Assembly: GCA_964630925.1 (NCBI GenBank)
Contig: CAZVZK010000171.1
Coordinates: 1 to 20,166 of the forward strand
Length of the DNA stretch: 20,166 bases
Direction of reading: 5' to 3'
Source of the DNA: RGDT01 sp964630925
GTDB taxonomy: Bacteria; Planctomycetota; Planctomycetia; Gemmatales; Gemmataceae
The notes beneath the pieces were generated by a model. It saw only the letters and a program-made list of their open reading frames with translations. It was not told the origin of the DNA and did not search any database. Shown piece by piece: positions 1 through 8,639 of the stretch (positions are counted from its first letter, which is position 1; every line of letters starts with the position of its first letter). Both the position numbers and the translations under genes were made by a program.

Positions 1-1456
1 CTACGACACCTCCGACCACCTCTTCTTCGAGCCCCTCACGGTCGAAGACGTGCTCAACATCTGCGACGTGATGCAGCCGCGCGGCATCATCGTGCAGTTC
101 GGCGGGCAGACCCCGCTGAATCTGGCCCGGGCGCTGGAGGCCGCCGGCGCGCCGATCATCGGCACGAGCGTCGAGAGCATCGACATCGCCGAGAGCCGCG
201 GCCGGTTCAGCGCCATGCTCGACAAGCTGGGCCTGCGCCAGCCGCCGAGCGGCACGGCGCTGGACGCCCAGCAGGCCGTCCACGTCGCCCGGCGGATCGG
301 CTACCCGGCCCTGGTCCGGCCCAGCTACGTCCTGGGCGGCCGCGCCATGGAGATCGTCTACGACGAGCCGGCGCTGAACAGGTGCGTCGGGCGGGCGATG
401 GAGGTGTCGCCGGGCCAGCCCGTCCTCATCGACCGCTTCCTCGAGATGGCCATCGAGGTGGACGTCGATTGCCTCTCGGACGCCGCCGACTGCGTGATCG
501 GCGGCGTGATGCAGCACATCGAGGAGGCCGGCATCCATTCGGGCGACTCGGCGTGCGTCATCCCGCCGCACTCGCTGCCCCCCGCCGTGGTCGAGGAGAT
601 CAAGCGGCAGACGAAGGCGATGGCGATCGAGCTGAAGGTGCGCGGGCTGATGAACGTCCAGTTCGCGCTGCTGCGGGCGGTGCTGGACCCGTCGCTCGAC
701 GCCGAGGCGATCCGCCAGGCGATCTACATCCTGGAGGTGAATCCCCGCGCCAGCCGCACGGTCCCCTTCGTCAGCAAGGCGACGGGGGTCCCCCTGGCCC
801 GGCTGGCGACGCTGGTGATGGCGGGCAGGATGCTGAGCGAATTGCCGCAGGCACGCGAGGTGACGCCGACGCACTACTCGGTCAAGGAGAGCGTCTTCCC
901 CTTCAACAAGTTCCCCGGCGTGGACATCATCCTCGGGCCGGAGATGCGTTCCACCGGCGAGGTGATGGGCATCGACGACACGTTCCCGCTGGCGTTCGCC
1001 AAGAGCCAGATGGCGGCGAGCGCGTCGCTGCCCCACCCCGACGCGGGCAAGGTGTTCGTGTCCGTGGGCGAGCGCGACAAGGACGAGCTGGTCCCGATCG
1101 CCCGCGCCCTGGCCGGGATGGGCTACCCGCTGGTGGCGACGCGCGGGACCGCGCGGCGGCTGCGGGCGGCGGGGCTGACCGTCCTGGAGGTGCCGAAGCT
1201 GCAAGAGGGCCGGCCGAATATCCTCGACTACCTGAAGAACAAGGAGATCTCGCTGGTGATCAACACGCCGAGCGGCCACGGCTCGCGGGCCGACGAGGTG
1301 AAGATCCGCTCGGCGGCGGTGGGCGGCGGCGTGACGTGCATCACCACGCTGTCCGCGGCCGCCGCCGCCGTCGAGGCCTGCCGCGCCCTCGCCGGACGCG
1401 CCTGGCAGGTGCGGGCGTTGCAGGAGCGGTTCACGGCACCACCCGCCTCGACCTGA
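1..1456 (+). CDS. carB: Carbamoyl-phosphate synthase large subunit, C-terminal part (5' end outside window)
   Basis: This is the last 484 codons of the carbamoyl-phosphate synthase large subunit, which makes carbamoyl phosphate from bicarbonate, ammonia (from glutamine) and two ATP for pyrimidine and arginine synthesis in the cytoplasm. The frame is open from base 2, and usual family length is near 1,080 residues, so about half is missing upstream. Visible parts are the linker QPRGIIVQFGGQTPLN, the second ATP-grasp domain (ALVRPSYVLGGRAME, EVDVDCLSDA, QHIEEAGIHSGDSA, and the metal-binding stretch ILEVNPRASRT), the segment VKESVFPFNKFPGVD, and the C-terminal MGS-like allosteric domain starting at KVFVSVGERDKDE and containing VINTPSGHGSRADE. 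It ends in TGA at 1454-1456. The last 26 bases overlap the 3' end of the convergent gene on the other strand. Identification is certain from these motifs. Confidence 0.97.
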   Translation, partial: YDTSDHLFFEPLTVEDVLNICDVMQPRGIIVQFGGQTPLNLARALEAAGAPIIGTSVESIDIAESRGRFSAMLDKLGLRQPPSGTALDAQQAVHVARRIGYPALVRPSYVLGGRAMEIVYDEPALNRCVGRAMEVSPGQPVLIDRFLEMAIEVDVDCLSDAADCVIGGVMQHIEEAGIHSGDSACVIPPHSLPPAVVEEIKRQTKAMAIELKVRGLMNVQFALLRAVLDPSLDAEAIRQAIYILEVNPRASRTVPFVSKATGVPLARLATLVMAGRMLSELPQAREVTPTHYSVKESVFPFNKFPGVDIILGPEMRSTGEVMGIDDTFPLAFAKSQMAASASLPHPDAGKVFVSVGERDKDELVPIARALAGMGYPLVATRGTARRLRAAGLTVLEVPKLQEGRPNILDYLKNKEISLVINTPSGHGSRADEVKIRSAAVGGGVTCITTLSAAAAAVEACRALAGRAWQVRALQERFTAPPAST

Positions 1457-2663
1457 TCCACTCGATACCCAGCAGCCCCGGCCCCGTCGTCAGCTCGATC
1501 CGCGACCGCCCCGCGGTGATGTTGTCGTACTCCGAACGCGACACGCTGAAGTCGATCACCCCGCCGCCGTCCCAGGCCGGCACGCTCGCGTGGTACGACC
1601 GCGACCGCCCGCCTGAGACACGCTTCCCCGTCACCACGCCGCCACGCCCCTGTACCGCGCCGCCGTCGAACCCGGAGTTGACGGCGGCGACGGCGCCGAC
1701 GCTGCCGCCCGCCAGGAGGAACAGGGCTCCGCACATCAGGGCGGCCCAGCGGTCGTGCGACGTGGCCGCGCCACGCAGGAGCCACGCCGCCACCCAGCCG
1801 AACCCCAGGTACAGCGGGACGTACAGGGCGAGCGCCGCCCACAGCAGCGGCGCGATACGCACCGGCGGCGCGACGAAGGCCGCGACGAACAGCGCGGCGT
1901 ACAGGCCCGCCCCCAGCCACAGGAAGACGGCGTTCACCAACCCCGGATCGCCGCGCGCCGCCACCTTGTCCGGGTCGGGCCCCGGCAGGCCGTCGGCGAG
2001 CCTCATCAGGTGGCCGGCGGCCTCGTCCGCCGGGCCGGGGTGCGGGTGGGCCGCGGTGTCGAAGTTCGCCCAGTAGGCGACGGCATCACCCCCATCGAAT
2101 TCGACGGACGTGAACCCGACCCGCAGGAGGGCCAACGCCGCCGCACGCCGGGCCGGGTCGGCGAGGAATCGGCGTGCCACCTCCGGCGAGGCGCAGCGGA
2201 CGTATACGGCGTCGTCGAAATCGCGGTCGCCGGTCTGATGCTCGACGGCGAGGCCGGCCCACTTGCACAGGCGGTCGAACCAGCTCTCGGGGTCGAGGCG
2301 CAGCGGGACAGGTGACCGGGCCTTGAAGCGGACGGCGAGCGTCGGCGGATGGCCCTTGTATCCGGGCGTGTAGTGGAGCCGGTACACCCTGCCGCCGAGC
2401 GTGCGTTCCTCCTGCTCGTTCGGCCGATACCCCCCGGAGGGCGGGGCGAGGTCGGACGGCTTCGTCCCGCGCACGACGGCGAGGGAGAGCAGGACCAGGG
2501 CGAGGCCGAGGAGGAGCGGCCCCAGGCCGCAGATCAGGCCGGCGGACAGGTCGGGGCGGACGCCGGACTGGAACACCCCGAGGGCGACGCCGCCGACCAG
2601 GACGCCGACGACGGCCAGGAAGAGCCCCGTGGCGAGGAGGAAGAGCGCCGTGCCGCGTTGCAT
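1431..2663 (-). CDS. Multi-pass membrane protein of unknown function (410 aa)
   Basis: I cannot name this 410-residue protein. It has two hydrophobic segments near the N-terminus (about residues 5-31 and 43-64), a soluble region of about 180 residues rich in charged residues and containing PESWFDRLCKWAGL, then three further membrane segments (about 247-270, 273-300, 309-330) and a soluble C-terminal tail. The tail (GVVTGKRVSGG through GLLGIEWIRSR) looks like a small beta-rich domain of the kind seen in DUF3592-like membrane proteins; this is only a resemblance. The start ATG is preceded by GGAGG at a good distance and by a promoter-like pair at 2691-2718 that is conserved in a second, truncated copy at 7350-7752. 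The gene ends inside the 3' end of carB (26-base convergent overlap). It lies 107 bp downstream of the TPR-CHAT gene on the same strand, but its own promoter argues against a simple operon. Confidence 0.85.
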   Translation of the reverse strand: MQRGTALFLLATGLFLAVVGVLVGGVALGVFQSGVRPDLSAGLICGLGPLLLGLALVLLSLAVVRGTKPSDLAPPSGGYRPNEQEERTLGGRVYRLHYTPGYKGHPPTLAVRFKARSPVPLRLDPESWFDRLCKWAGLAVEHQTGDRDFDDAVYVRCASPEVARRFLADPARRAAALALLRVGFTSVEFDGGDAVAYWANFDTAAHPHPGPADEAAGHLMRLADGLPGPDPDKVAARGDPGLVNAVFLWLGAGLYAALFVAAFVAPPVRIAPLLWAALALYVPLYLGFGWVAAWLLRGAATSHDRWAALMCGALFLLAGGSVGAVAAVNSGFDGGAVQGRGGVVTGKRVSGGRSRSYHASVPAWDGGGVIDFSVSRSEYDNITAGRSRIELTTGPGLLGIEWIRSRRVVP

Positions 2664-2690
2664 GCCAGGTGCCTCCGGGGCGCACCCCGC

Positions 2691-2718
2691 GTTGTAGGGC
2701 GGCGGACGTCCGGGGCAA
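2691..2718 (-). promoter_or_regulatory. Candidate promoter of the 1431-2663 membrane protein gene
   Basis: Read on the minus strand, TTGCCC (2718-2713) and TACAAC (2696-2691) are separated by 16 bases and lie about 27 bases before the ATG. The same pair with the same 16-base spacing is present in the truncated copy at 7704-7731, which supports a functional element. Confidence 0.5.
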
Positions 2719-2770
2719 GCCGCCGGTCACGTGCCGCATGCCGCGAGCACCTCCCTTGACCGCGCCGCAC

Positions 2771-5700
2771 TCACCTCCAATCGCCGGAGAGCTGCCACGC
2801 GGCCCACCACGCCACCGGAGAGCGCCTCTCCTTCTTGCCCGACGCGATGACATCCGACGCCTTGCCGACGCCGCGCAGGCCGGGGGTACCGCGCATCTTC
2901 CTGGCCCGCTCCTCGACCCATTCGGGGTGATGGAGGATGTCCAGTTGAGCCTGGCGCAGGGATTCGAGCTTGGGGAGCTTCTTCTCCCACAGGTGATGGT
3001 AGAAGCGTTCCATCAGCATCGACGTGGCGGCGTCGTCAACACTCCACAGCGACGAGACGACGCTCTTGCACCCTGAGACGGCGAAGGCCCGTTGCAGCCC
3101 CAGCAGCCCCTCGCCGGCGGCCTCCTTGCCCAGGCCCGTCTGGCAGGCGCTCAGGACGGCGAGCTCGACGTTCGACAGGTCCATCTCGGCGATCTCCAGG
3201 GCCGTCAGGACGCCGTCGTCCTCCGCCGTGGGCTTGTTCGCGCCGGCCAGGACGACGCCGGACAGCAGGCCGGGGTGGAAGCCCGTGACCGTCTCTCGGC
3301 CGAGGAGGCCCAGCGGCTCCTTGTCGTCGTCACGGTCGAGGGCGGCTTTCATCGTTGGCGGGGCGAAGAAGCCGTGCGTGGCGAGGTGCGCGTAGCGATG
3401 CCCGGGCAGGGCGTCGCGGACGGCGGCCCTGGTCGCCTCAGCGCCCGTGAGCGTGGTGACGGCGGCCTTGAGCCTGGCGCGGAAGCGGGCGGAGACAGCG
3501 TCGGCCTCCGGGCCGGTGGCGGGCAGCGCCGCCCAGGCGCCGACGCCGTCGCCGAAGTCCACGCCCCCCACCGCGAGGAGCGACGGCTTGCCCACGGCCG
3601 GCGCGAGCAGGCGGGGCAGCACCTGCGGGATGGGCAGGATGGCCAGGGGCGCCTCCTCGATGAGGTACGAGCCGGGCTTCGACCCCGGCAAGGCGGCGAA
3701 GGGGAGCAGGCCCACGGCCCCGTCGGGCGAGACGAGGATGAGCTTCGACCCCGCGACGTGCTTCTCCAGCGGGGCCCAGAGCAGCTCGCGCAGCCGCGCG
3801 GGTGAGGCGCCGGCGTCGCGGCCGGTCTCCACCGCCGCGCGCCAGGCGGCGAGGGCCTTCTCGATGGGAGCCATCGGGCCGAGGCCGATGCGGACGGTGG
3901 GGGCGTCGGCACGCAGCACCCAGGCGGCGAGACGGCGCTCCAACGCCTGGCCCTTGGCGGGCTTCGCCGGGTCGAAGCCCGCGTAGGCGAGAAGATCGAC
4001 GAGGACGACGCCAGGCGGCAGGGAGGTCCGGAACGCCTCGCTGGAGGGCGGCTTGAGGGAGGCGCGGAACGGCTCGCTGAGCTCGGCGAGGCGGGCCTCC
4101 TTCTCCTCCTTGATGCGGGTGTACTTCTCGGCGCGCTCCCTCGACGCCGCGTCGGCACGGGCAGAAAGCAGGGCCAGGGAGCGGTTGGCGTCGGTCAGTT
4201 CCCGAACGGTCTCGCGGGTGGCGGGGTCAGTGCTTGCCTGGACGAAGAGGCGGCGCGCCTGCTGGATGGCGAAGGTCGCGCCTTTCCACGACAGGACGTG
4301 CGCGTGGCTGAAATGGGCCGCCTCGTCGGCCGTCGATAGCCGGCAGTTCAACCGGGGGCGGACGAGGGCGACGGCGGCCAGTTGCTGCCGTTCGGACTGG
4401 AGGGAGGCGTTGGCGAAGAGGTGCCGGCGCGTGAGCGCCAGGCTCTGCTCCTGCAACGGCAGCGCCGAGCCGGGGCGGCCCATCCGCAGGTGCAGGAAGG
4501 CGAGGCTGTCGAGGGCGTGGGCGTAGAGGGGGTGGCTCTCGCCCAGCGCCTCCTTGCGGATGGCGAGGGCCTTCTCGTAGAGGGGAAGGGCTGTTTCGTG
4601 GTCTCGCATCCTGGAGAGCAGCCAGGCGAGGTTGTCGAGGGTGTTGGCGCATTCGGGGTGCCGCTCTCCCAGCGACTCCTCCTGGACGGCGAGGGCGCTC
4701 CGCAACAAGGCCAGGGCCGCCTTGGGCGCCCGCATGGCCGCGTACTGTTGGCCGAGGCTGACGAGGCTGTTGGCGTAGCGTTGGTGTCTCTCCCCGAGCG
4801 CCTCCTTGTTGATGGCGAGGGCCTGCTCGAGGAGGGGGAGGGCCGCCTTGTGGTCCCCCATGCCCGCGAGCAGCCCGGCGAGGTTGTTGAGGCTGTCGGC
4901 GTAGCTGGGGTGGCGCTCGCCCAGGAGCTCCTTGCGGAGCGCCAGCGCTTGCCGGAACAGGGGGAGCGCCGCCGCGTTGTCTCCCATCGCCTGGTGCAGC
5001 GCGGCGAGGTTGTCCAGGCTGCCGGCGTAAGAGGGGTGCCTCTCGCCCAATCCCTCCTTGGCCAGGGCCAGCGCCTGCTTGAAGAGCGGGAGCGCGGCCT
5101 TGTGGTCCCCCATCGCCTGGTGCAGGAAGGCCAGGTTGTTGAGGCTCAGGCCGTAGTTGGGGTGCCGCTCGCCCAGCGCCTCCTTGGTGATGGCCAGCGC
5201 CTGCTTGGTCAGGGAGAGTGCCGCCTTGTGGTCCCCCATCGCCTGGTGCAGGAAGGCCAGGTTGTTGAGGCTGGTGGCGTAGCGGGGGTGCCGCTCGCCC
5301 AGCTCCTCCTTGTGGATCGCCAGCGCCTCCTGACACAGGGGCAAGGCCGCCTTGTGGTCGCCCAGGGCCGAGTACACGTGGCCGAGGTGGTTGAGGCAGG
5401 TGGCGTAGCCGGGGTGGCGCACACCCGACGCCGCCTTGGTGATGGCGAGTGCCTGCAGGGACAGGGTCAGGGCGGCCTTGTGGTCCCCCATCGCCGAGTA
5501 GAGCCCGGCGAGGCTGTTGAGGCAGGTGGCGTAGGAGGGGTGCCGGTCACCCAGCTCGGCCTTGAAGACGGCGCTGGCCTGCTTGAGGAGGGGGAGGGCG
5601 GCCTTGTGGTCCCCCATCTCCTTGTGCAGGTTGGCGAGGTTGTTCAGGCTGCCGGCGTAGGAGGGGTGCTTCTCTCCCAACACCTCCTTGGTGAGCGCCA

Positions 5701-7222
5701 GCGTCTGCTTGAACAGGGGCAGGGCGGCCTTGTGGTCCCCCATCAAGTGGTACTGCGCGGCGAGGTTGTGGAGGCTGTTGGCGTAGTCGGGGTGCCTGAC
5801 ACCCAGCACCGCCTTGGTGATCTCCAGTGCTTTCTGGAAAAGGGGCAGGGCCTGCTTGTTGTCCCCCATGGCCTGGTGCAGCGCGGCGAGGCTCTTGAGG
5901 CTGGCGGCGTAGTCGGGGTGCCTCACGCCCAGCACCGCCTTCTTGATCGCCAGCGCCTTCTCGTACAGCGGCAGGGCTTGCTTCTGGTCCCCCATGTCCC
6001 GGTGCAGGTCGGCGAGATTGTGGAGGCTGGAGGCGTAGTGGGGGTGCCTCTCACCCAGCGCCTCCTTGGTGATGGTCAGGGCATGCTTGAAGAGGGGGAG
6101 GGCCGCCTTGGTGTCCCCCACCTCCTTGTGCAGCAGGGCGAGGCCGGTCAGGCAGATGGCGTAGTCGGGGTGCCTCTCCCCCAGCACCGCCTTGGTCAGC
6201 GCCAGGGCCTGCTTGTACAGGGGCAGGGCCGCCTTGTGGTCCCCCATCTTCGAGTGCAGTTGGGCGAGGCTGTTGAGGCTGTGGGCGTAGTCGGGGTGCC
6301 TCACCCCCAGGACCTCCTTGCGGATCGCCAGGGCCTCCTTGAAGAGGGGGAGGGCGGCCTTGTGGTCGCCCATCTCCTTGTACAAGGAGGCGAGGTTGTT
6401 GAGGGTGGTGGCGTAGTCGGGGTGCCTCACCCCCAACGTCTCCTTGCGCAGCGCCAGGGCCTGCCGAGCCAGTGGGAGCGCCGCCCCGCGGTCACTCATC
6501 CTCAGGTACAGCATGGCCAGGTTGTCAAGGCTACCTGCGTAGAGGGGATGCCTCTCCCCCAACACCTCCTTGAAGATCGCCAGCGCCTGCCTGTTCAGGG
6601 GCAGGGCCGCCTTGTTGTCCCCCGCCGCCTGGTGCAGCTCGGCCAGGTTATTCAGGCTCTCCGCGTAGAGGGGGTGCCTCTCCCCCAGCACCCCCTTCCG
6701 GAGGGCCAGCACCTGCTTGTACAGGGGCAAGGCCTTCGCCGCCTGCCCCCGCTCCCGCAGGGTGGCCGCCTGCACGTGCAGGGCCCACGCCCGCCGGAGC
6801 GCCTCGCTCTGGGACGGCGTCCGCTTCGCATTGGCCAGCGCCTCCGCCAGGGCCCGCCGCGCGTCCGCCGTTCTCCAGTGGCCCTCGCCGTCCAGCACGC
6901 GCCGCGCCTCGACCCCGGTCCGCCGCGCCTCGGCCTCCATCGCCCACTCGCCGCGCATCTGGCGCATGTCGCCCAGGAGGTCCGCCGTCGTGCGCGTGCC
7001 GTGGTGCAACGGCCCCAACAGTCGCCGCTGGATCTCCAACGCCCTCTCCAGGGCAACAATGGCGTCCTCCTGTTTGCCCGCCTCCCAGGCCTTCTTCCCC
7101 TTCTCCGACAGGGCGGACCACTCCCGCATCAACGGCAGCTGGGCCACCGTGAACCGCCCCGGCGGGGCGGCCCCCCACGCCATCCCCGCCAGCAACACCA
7201 CGCACGGCAGCGAACGCATCAT
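2771..7222 (-). CDS. Secreted TPR-repeat protein with C-terminal CHAT (caspase-like) protease domain (1483 aa)
   Basis: The protein begins with a short signal peptide (MMRSLPCVVLLAGMAWGA). Residues 171-926 are 18 consecutive units of exactly 42 residues, consensus close to ALAIxKEVLGERHPDYAxSL followed by NNLAxLHxxMGDHKAALPLF, the kinesin-light-chain type of TPR repeat, which normally forms a protein-binding solenoid. A degenerate repeat precedes them, a helical charged region follows, and a CHAT domain closes the protein. CHAT domains are clan CD cysteine peptidases; the expected catalytic pair is visible as His1283 in HLATHGFF and Cys1360 in LSACQTGLGKEA, followed by SVVSSLWSVDD. Two adjacent ATG codons (7220-7222 and 7217-7219) could start it, behind GAGGAGAG. 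Target and partner are unknown; no gasdermin, CRISPR or obvious substrate gene is adjacent. The flanking direct repeats suggest the locus arose by, or could be lost through, duplication. Confidence 0.95.
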   Translation of the reverse strand: MMRSLPCVVLLAGMAWGAAPPGRFTVAQLPLMREWSALSEKGKKAWEAGKQEDAIVALERALEIQRRLLGPLHHGTRTTADLLGDMRQMRGEWAMEAEARRTGVEARRVLDGEGHWRTADARRALAEALANAKRTPSQSEALRRAWALHVQAATLRERGQAAKALPLYKQVLALRKGVLGERHPLYAESLNNLAELHQAAGDNKAALPLNRQALAIFKEVLGERHPLYAGSLDNLAMLYLRMSDRGAALPLARQALALRKETLGVRHPDYATTLNNLASLYKEMGDHKAALPLFKEALAIRKEVLGVRHPDYAHSLNSLAQLHSKMGDHKAALPLYKQALALTKAVLGERHPDYAICLTGLALLHKEVGDTKAALPLFKHALTITKEALGERHPHYASSLHNLADLHRDMGDQKQALPLYEKALAIKKAVLGVRHPDYAASLKSLAALHQAMGDNKQALPLFQKALEITKAVLGVRHPDYANSLHNLAAQYHLMGDHKAALPLFKQTLALTKEVLGEKHPSYAGSLNNLANLHKEMGDHKAALPLLKQASAVFKAELGDRHPSYATCLNSLAGLYSAMGDHKAALTLSLQALAITKAASGVRHPGYATCLNHLGHVYSALGDHKAALPLCQEALAIHKEELGERHPRYATSLNNLAFLHQAMGDHKAALSLTKQALAITKEALGERHPNYGLSLNNLAFLHQAMGDHKAALPLFKQALALAKEGLGERHPSYAGSLDNLAALHQAMGDNAAALPLFRQALALRKELLGERHPSYADSLNNLAGLLAGMGDHKAALPLLEQALAINKEALGERHQRYANSLVSLGQQYAAMRAPKAALALLRSALAVQEESLGERHPECANTLDNLAWLLSRMRDHETALPLYEKALAIRKEALGESHPLYAHALDSLAFLHLRMGRPGSALPLQEQSLALTRRHLFANASLQSERQQLAAVALVRPRLNCRLSTADEAAHFSHAHVLSWKGATFAIQQARRLFVQASTDPATRETVRELTDANRSLALLSARADAASRERAEKYTRIKEEKEARLAELSEPFRASLKPPSSEAFRTSLPPGVVLVDLLAYAGFDPAKPAKGQALERRLAAWVLRADAPTVRIGLGPMAPIEKALAAWRAAVETGRDAGASPARLRELLWAPLEKHVAGSKLILVSPDGAVGLLPFAALPGSKPGSYLIEEAPLAILPIPQVLPRLLAPAVGKPSLLAVGGVDFGDGVGAWAALPATGPEADAVSARFRARLKAAVTTLTGAEATRAAVRDALPGHRYAHLATHGFFAPPTMKAALDRDDDKEPLGLLGRETVTGFHPGLLSGVVLAGANKPTAEDDGVLTALEIAEMDLSNVELAVLSACQTGLGKEAAGEGLLGLQRAFAVSGCKSVVSSLWSVDDAATSMLMERFYHHLWEKKLPKLESLRQAQLDILHHPEWVEERARKMRGTPGLRGVGKASDVIASGKKERRSPVAWWAAWQLSGDWR
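4445..6712 (-). repeat. Tandem array of 18 x 126-bp TPR-coding units
   Basis: Inside the TPR-CHAT gene the DNA repeats with an exact 126-bp period (42 codons) and no indels over 18 units. Some neighbouring units share long identical stretches, for example around 5098-5260 where the sequence for FLHQAMGDHKAAL occurs twice in succession. This implies recent unit duplication or gene conversion. Confidence 0.95.
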
Positions 7223-7349
7223 GAGCGACTCTCCTCTCGCGGGCCCACCGTCATCCCCGTTTGCCCTCGGCGCTCGTCCCCACCGGCACTCATCGCCGCG
7301 CGAGGCGCATCGCCTTCGTGCCCGTCAGCCTACCATCGCGCGCCCGATG

Positions 7350-7676
7350 TTACCAGCGCCCATGTACGCAGGGACGCATTTCCGTGGACGCACCCCTCTC
7401 GCCACATCCGCATTTCTCGGCCAAGGCGAAACGCGAGGGGCCTCGTCCCCCTCCATCGGCTACCGGCGGCACGAGCAGTTCGGGCAGGACGACGAAGGCG
7501 AGCAGGACGAGGGCGAGGCCGATGAGGAATGGCGCCAGGCCGCAGATGAGGCCGAGGGAGGCGTCCGGGCGGACGCCGGACTGGAACACCCCGAGGGCGA
7601 CGCCGCCGACCAGGACGCCGACGACGAGCAGGAAGAGGCCCGAGGCGAGGAGGAAGAGGGCGGTGCCGCGTTGCAT
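7350..7676 (-). pseudogene. Truncated paralog of the 1431-2663 membrane protein
   Basis: From the ATG at 7676 this 108-codon frame repeats the first 60-65 residues of the 410-residue membrane protein almost exactly (MQRGTALFLLASGLFL, then VGGVALGVFQSGVRPD and LICGLAPFLIGLALVLL), then loses all similarity and ends shortly afterwards in an unrelated tail. Homology is colinear at a fixed offset of 5,013 bases and continues upstream through the promoter. It keeps both N-terminal membrane helices but lacks the soluble domain, the three later helices and the C-terminal domain. I read it as a 3'-truncated duplicate. A short two-helix protein could still be made, since start, ribosome site and promoter are intact. 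It occupies most of the 580-base gap between the TPR-CHAT gene and the methyltransferase. Confidence 0.75.
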
Positions 7677-7703
7677 GCCGTGTGACTCCGGGGCGCACCC
7701 CGC

Positions 7704-7731
7704 GTTGTACGGCGGCGGGCCTCGTGGGCAA
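7704..7731 (-). promoter_or_regulatory. Duplicated promoter in front of the truncated paralog
   Basis: On the minus strand TTGCCC (7731-7726), 16 bases, TACAAC (7709-7704): the same elements and spacing as upstream of the intact gene. This is a copied promoter that may still fire. Confidence 0.45.
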
Positions 7732-7746
7732 GCGGGCCGGCCACCC

Positions 7747-7774
7747 TTGACCGCGCCGCCGCGTGTGCGACAAT
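7747..7774 (+). promoter_or_regulatory. Candidate promoter of the methyltransferase gene
   Basis: TTGACC (7747-7752), a 16-base spacer and GACAAT (7769-7774) match a housekeeping promoter at most positions and would start transcription about 20-25 bases before the ATG at 7804. Confidence 0.45.
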
Positions 7775-7803
7775 CACCCTTGCCCACCCCCAGTGAGCCC
7801 GCC

Positions 7804-8487
7804 ATGCTCCGCCGCACCCTCCTCGCGACGCTCCTCCTGGCCGCCTGCTCCGCCGCGCAGGAGAAGAGCGTCAAGCCCGGCATCAACGACCACTTCAAGG
7901 ACCCCGACCTGAAGAAGTTCCTCGGGACGTTCGAGGGCGAGAGCCGGGAGATCTTCACGCGGCGCGAAGCCATCCTGAAGGCGTGCAAGGTCAAGCCCGG
8001 CATGGCCATCGCCGACATCGGGGCCGGCACCGGCCTGTTCACCCGGCTGTTCGCGAAGGCCACGGGGCCGATGGGCAAGGTCTACGCGGTGGACATCGCC
8101 CAGAAGTTCCTCGACCACGTCAAGAAGTCGGCGGACGAGAACAAGCTCGAAAACATCACCACGGTCCGGTGTACGCAGACCTCGAGCGAGCTGCCCGCCG
8201 CGTCGGTGGACCTCATCTTCATCTGCGACACCTACCACCACTTCGAGTTCCCGCAGCGGACGCTCGCCAGCCTGCACAAGGCGCTGCGCCCCGGCGGCCG
8301 CATCGTCCTCATCGACTTCCACCGCATCCCCGGCAAGACGAAGAAGAAGATGCTCGACCACGTCCGCGCCGGGCAGGACGTGTTCACGAAGGAGATCGTC
8401 GAGGCCGGCTTCAAGGTCGTCGGCGAGGAGAAGATGCTCGGCCTGGAGGAGAATTACTTCGTCACCTTCGCGAGGAAGGAGAAGTAG
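7804..8487 (+). CDS. Class I SAM-dependent methyltransferase with lipoprotein-type signal peptide (227 aa)
   Basis: The core is a classical Rossmann methyltransferase: motif I is IADIGAGTG (residues 69-77), the acidic residue after the second strand is Asp97 in VYAVDIA, and the late strand is LRPGGRIVLIDF (161-172). Substrate is unknown; small-molecule or quinone-type methyltransferases share this layout. Unusually, the protein starts with basic residues, a hydrophobic stretch and LLLAAC (Cys15), a good lipobox, so it appears to be exported and lipid-anchored although SAM is cytoplasmic. The ATG at 7804 is chosen because it follows a promoter and opens exactly on the signal peptide. The stop is TAG (8485-8487), followed by a hairpin. 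If the next in-frame starts were used the signal would be lost, but I see no supporting ribosome site for that. Confidence 0.9.
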   Translation: MLRRTLLATLLLAACSAAQEKSVKPGINDHFKDPDLKKFLGTFEGESREIFTRREAILKACKVKPGMAIADIGAGTGLFTRLFAKATGPMGKVYAVDIAQKFLDHVKKSADENKLENITTVRCTQTSSELPAASVDLIFICDTYHHFEFPQRTLASLHKALRPGGRIVLIDFHRIPGKTKKKMLDHVRAGQDVFTKEIVEAGFKVVGEEKMLGLEENYFVTFARKEK

Positions 8488-8502
8488 CGCCCGGCCTCCG
8501 CC

Positions 8503-8524
8503 TCGGGGTGCCGAGGCACCCCGA
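8503..8524 (+). terminator. Hairpin after the methyltransferase gene
   Basis: TCGGGGTGC and GCACCCCGA pair perfectly (9 bp) around a CGAG loop, starting 15 bases after the stop codon. There is no T run after it, so it may be a weak or factor-dependent terminator or a 3'-end stabiliser. Confidence 0.5.
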
Positions 8525-8572
8525 CCCGTGCCCGCCTCAACGCATCGATCTTCGAGAACTTCTTCTCTGGCC

Positions 8573-8600
8573 TTGACACGGCGCGGGGGGAGGGTATTGC
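8573..8600 (+). promoter_or_regulatory. Candidate promoter of the 8640-9714 unit
   Basis: A perfect TTGACA (8573-8578), 16-base spacer and TATTGC (8595-8600) lie 40 bases before the ATG of the small secreted protein. Confidence 0.5.
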
Positions 8601-8639
8601 ACCCTCCCTTCACGCATTCCTACGCGAAGGGGGGATCGC

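Noticed and set aside
382..2076. Long plus-strand frame overlapping carB and the minus-strand membrane protein
   Set aside because: Out-of-frame shadow in GC-rich DNA; the carB frame is certain.
2771..7222. TPR-CHAT gene as part of a type III-E CRISPR or gasdermin defence locus
   Set aside because: No CRISPR array, gRAMP-like gene or gasdermin-like gene is present, and the protein has a signal peptide.
4382..7525. Very long plus-strand open frame opposite the TPR array
   Set aside because: It is the mirror of the 126-bp repeat in a GC-rich strand; translated sequence is low-complexity Gly/Val/Glu/Arg and has no family features.
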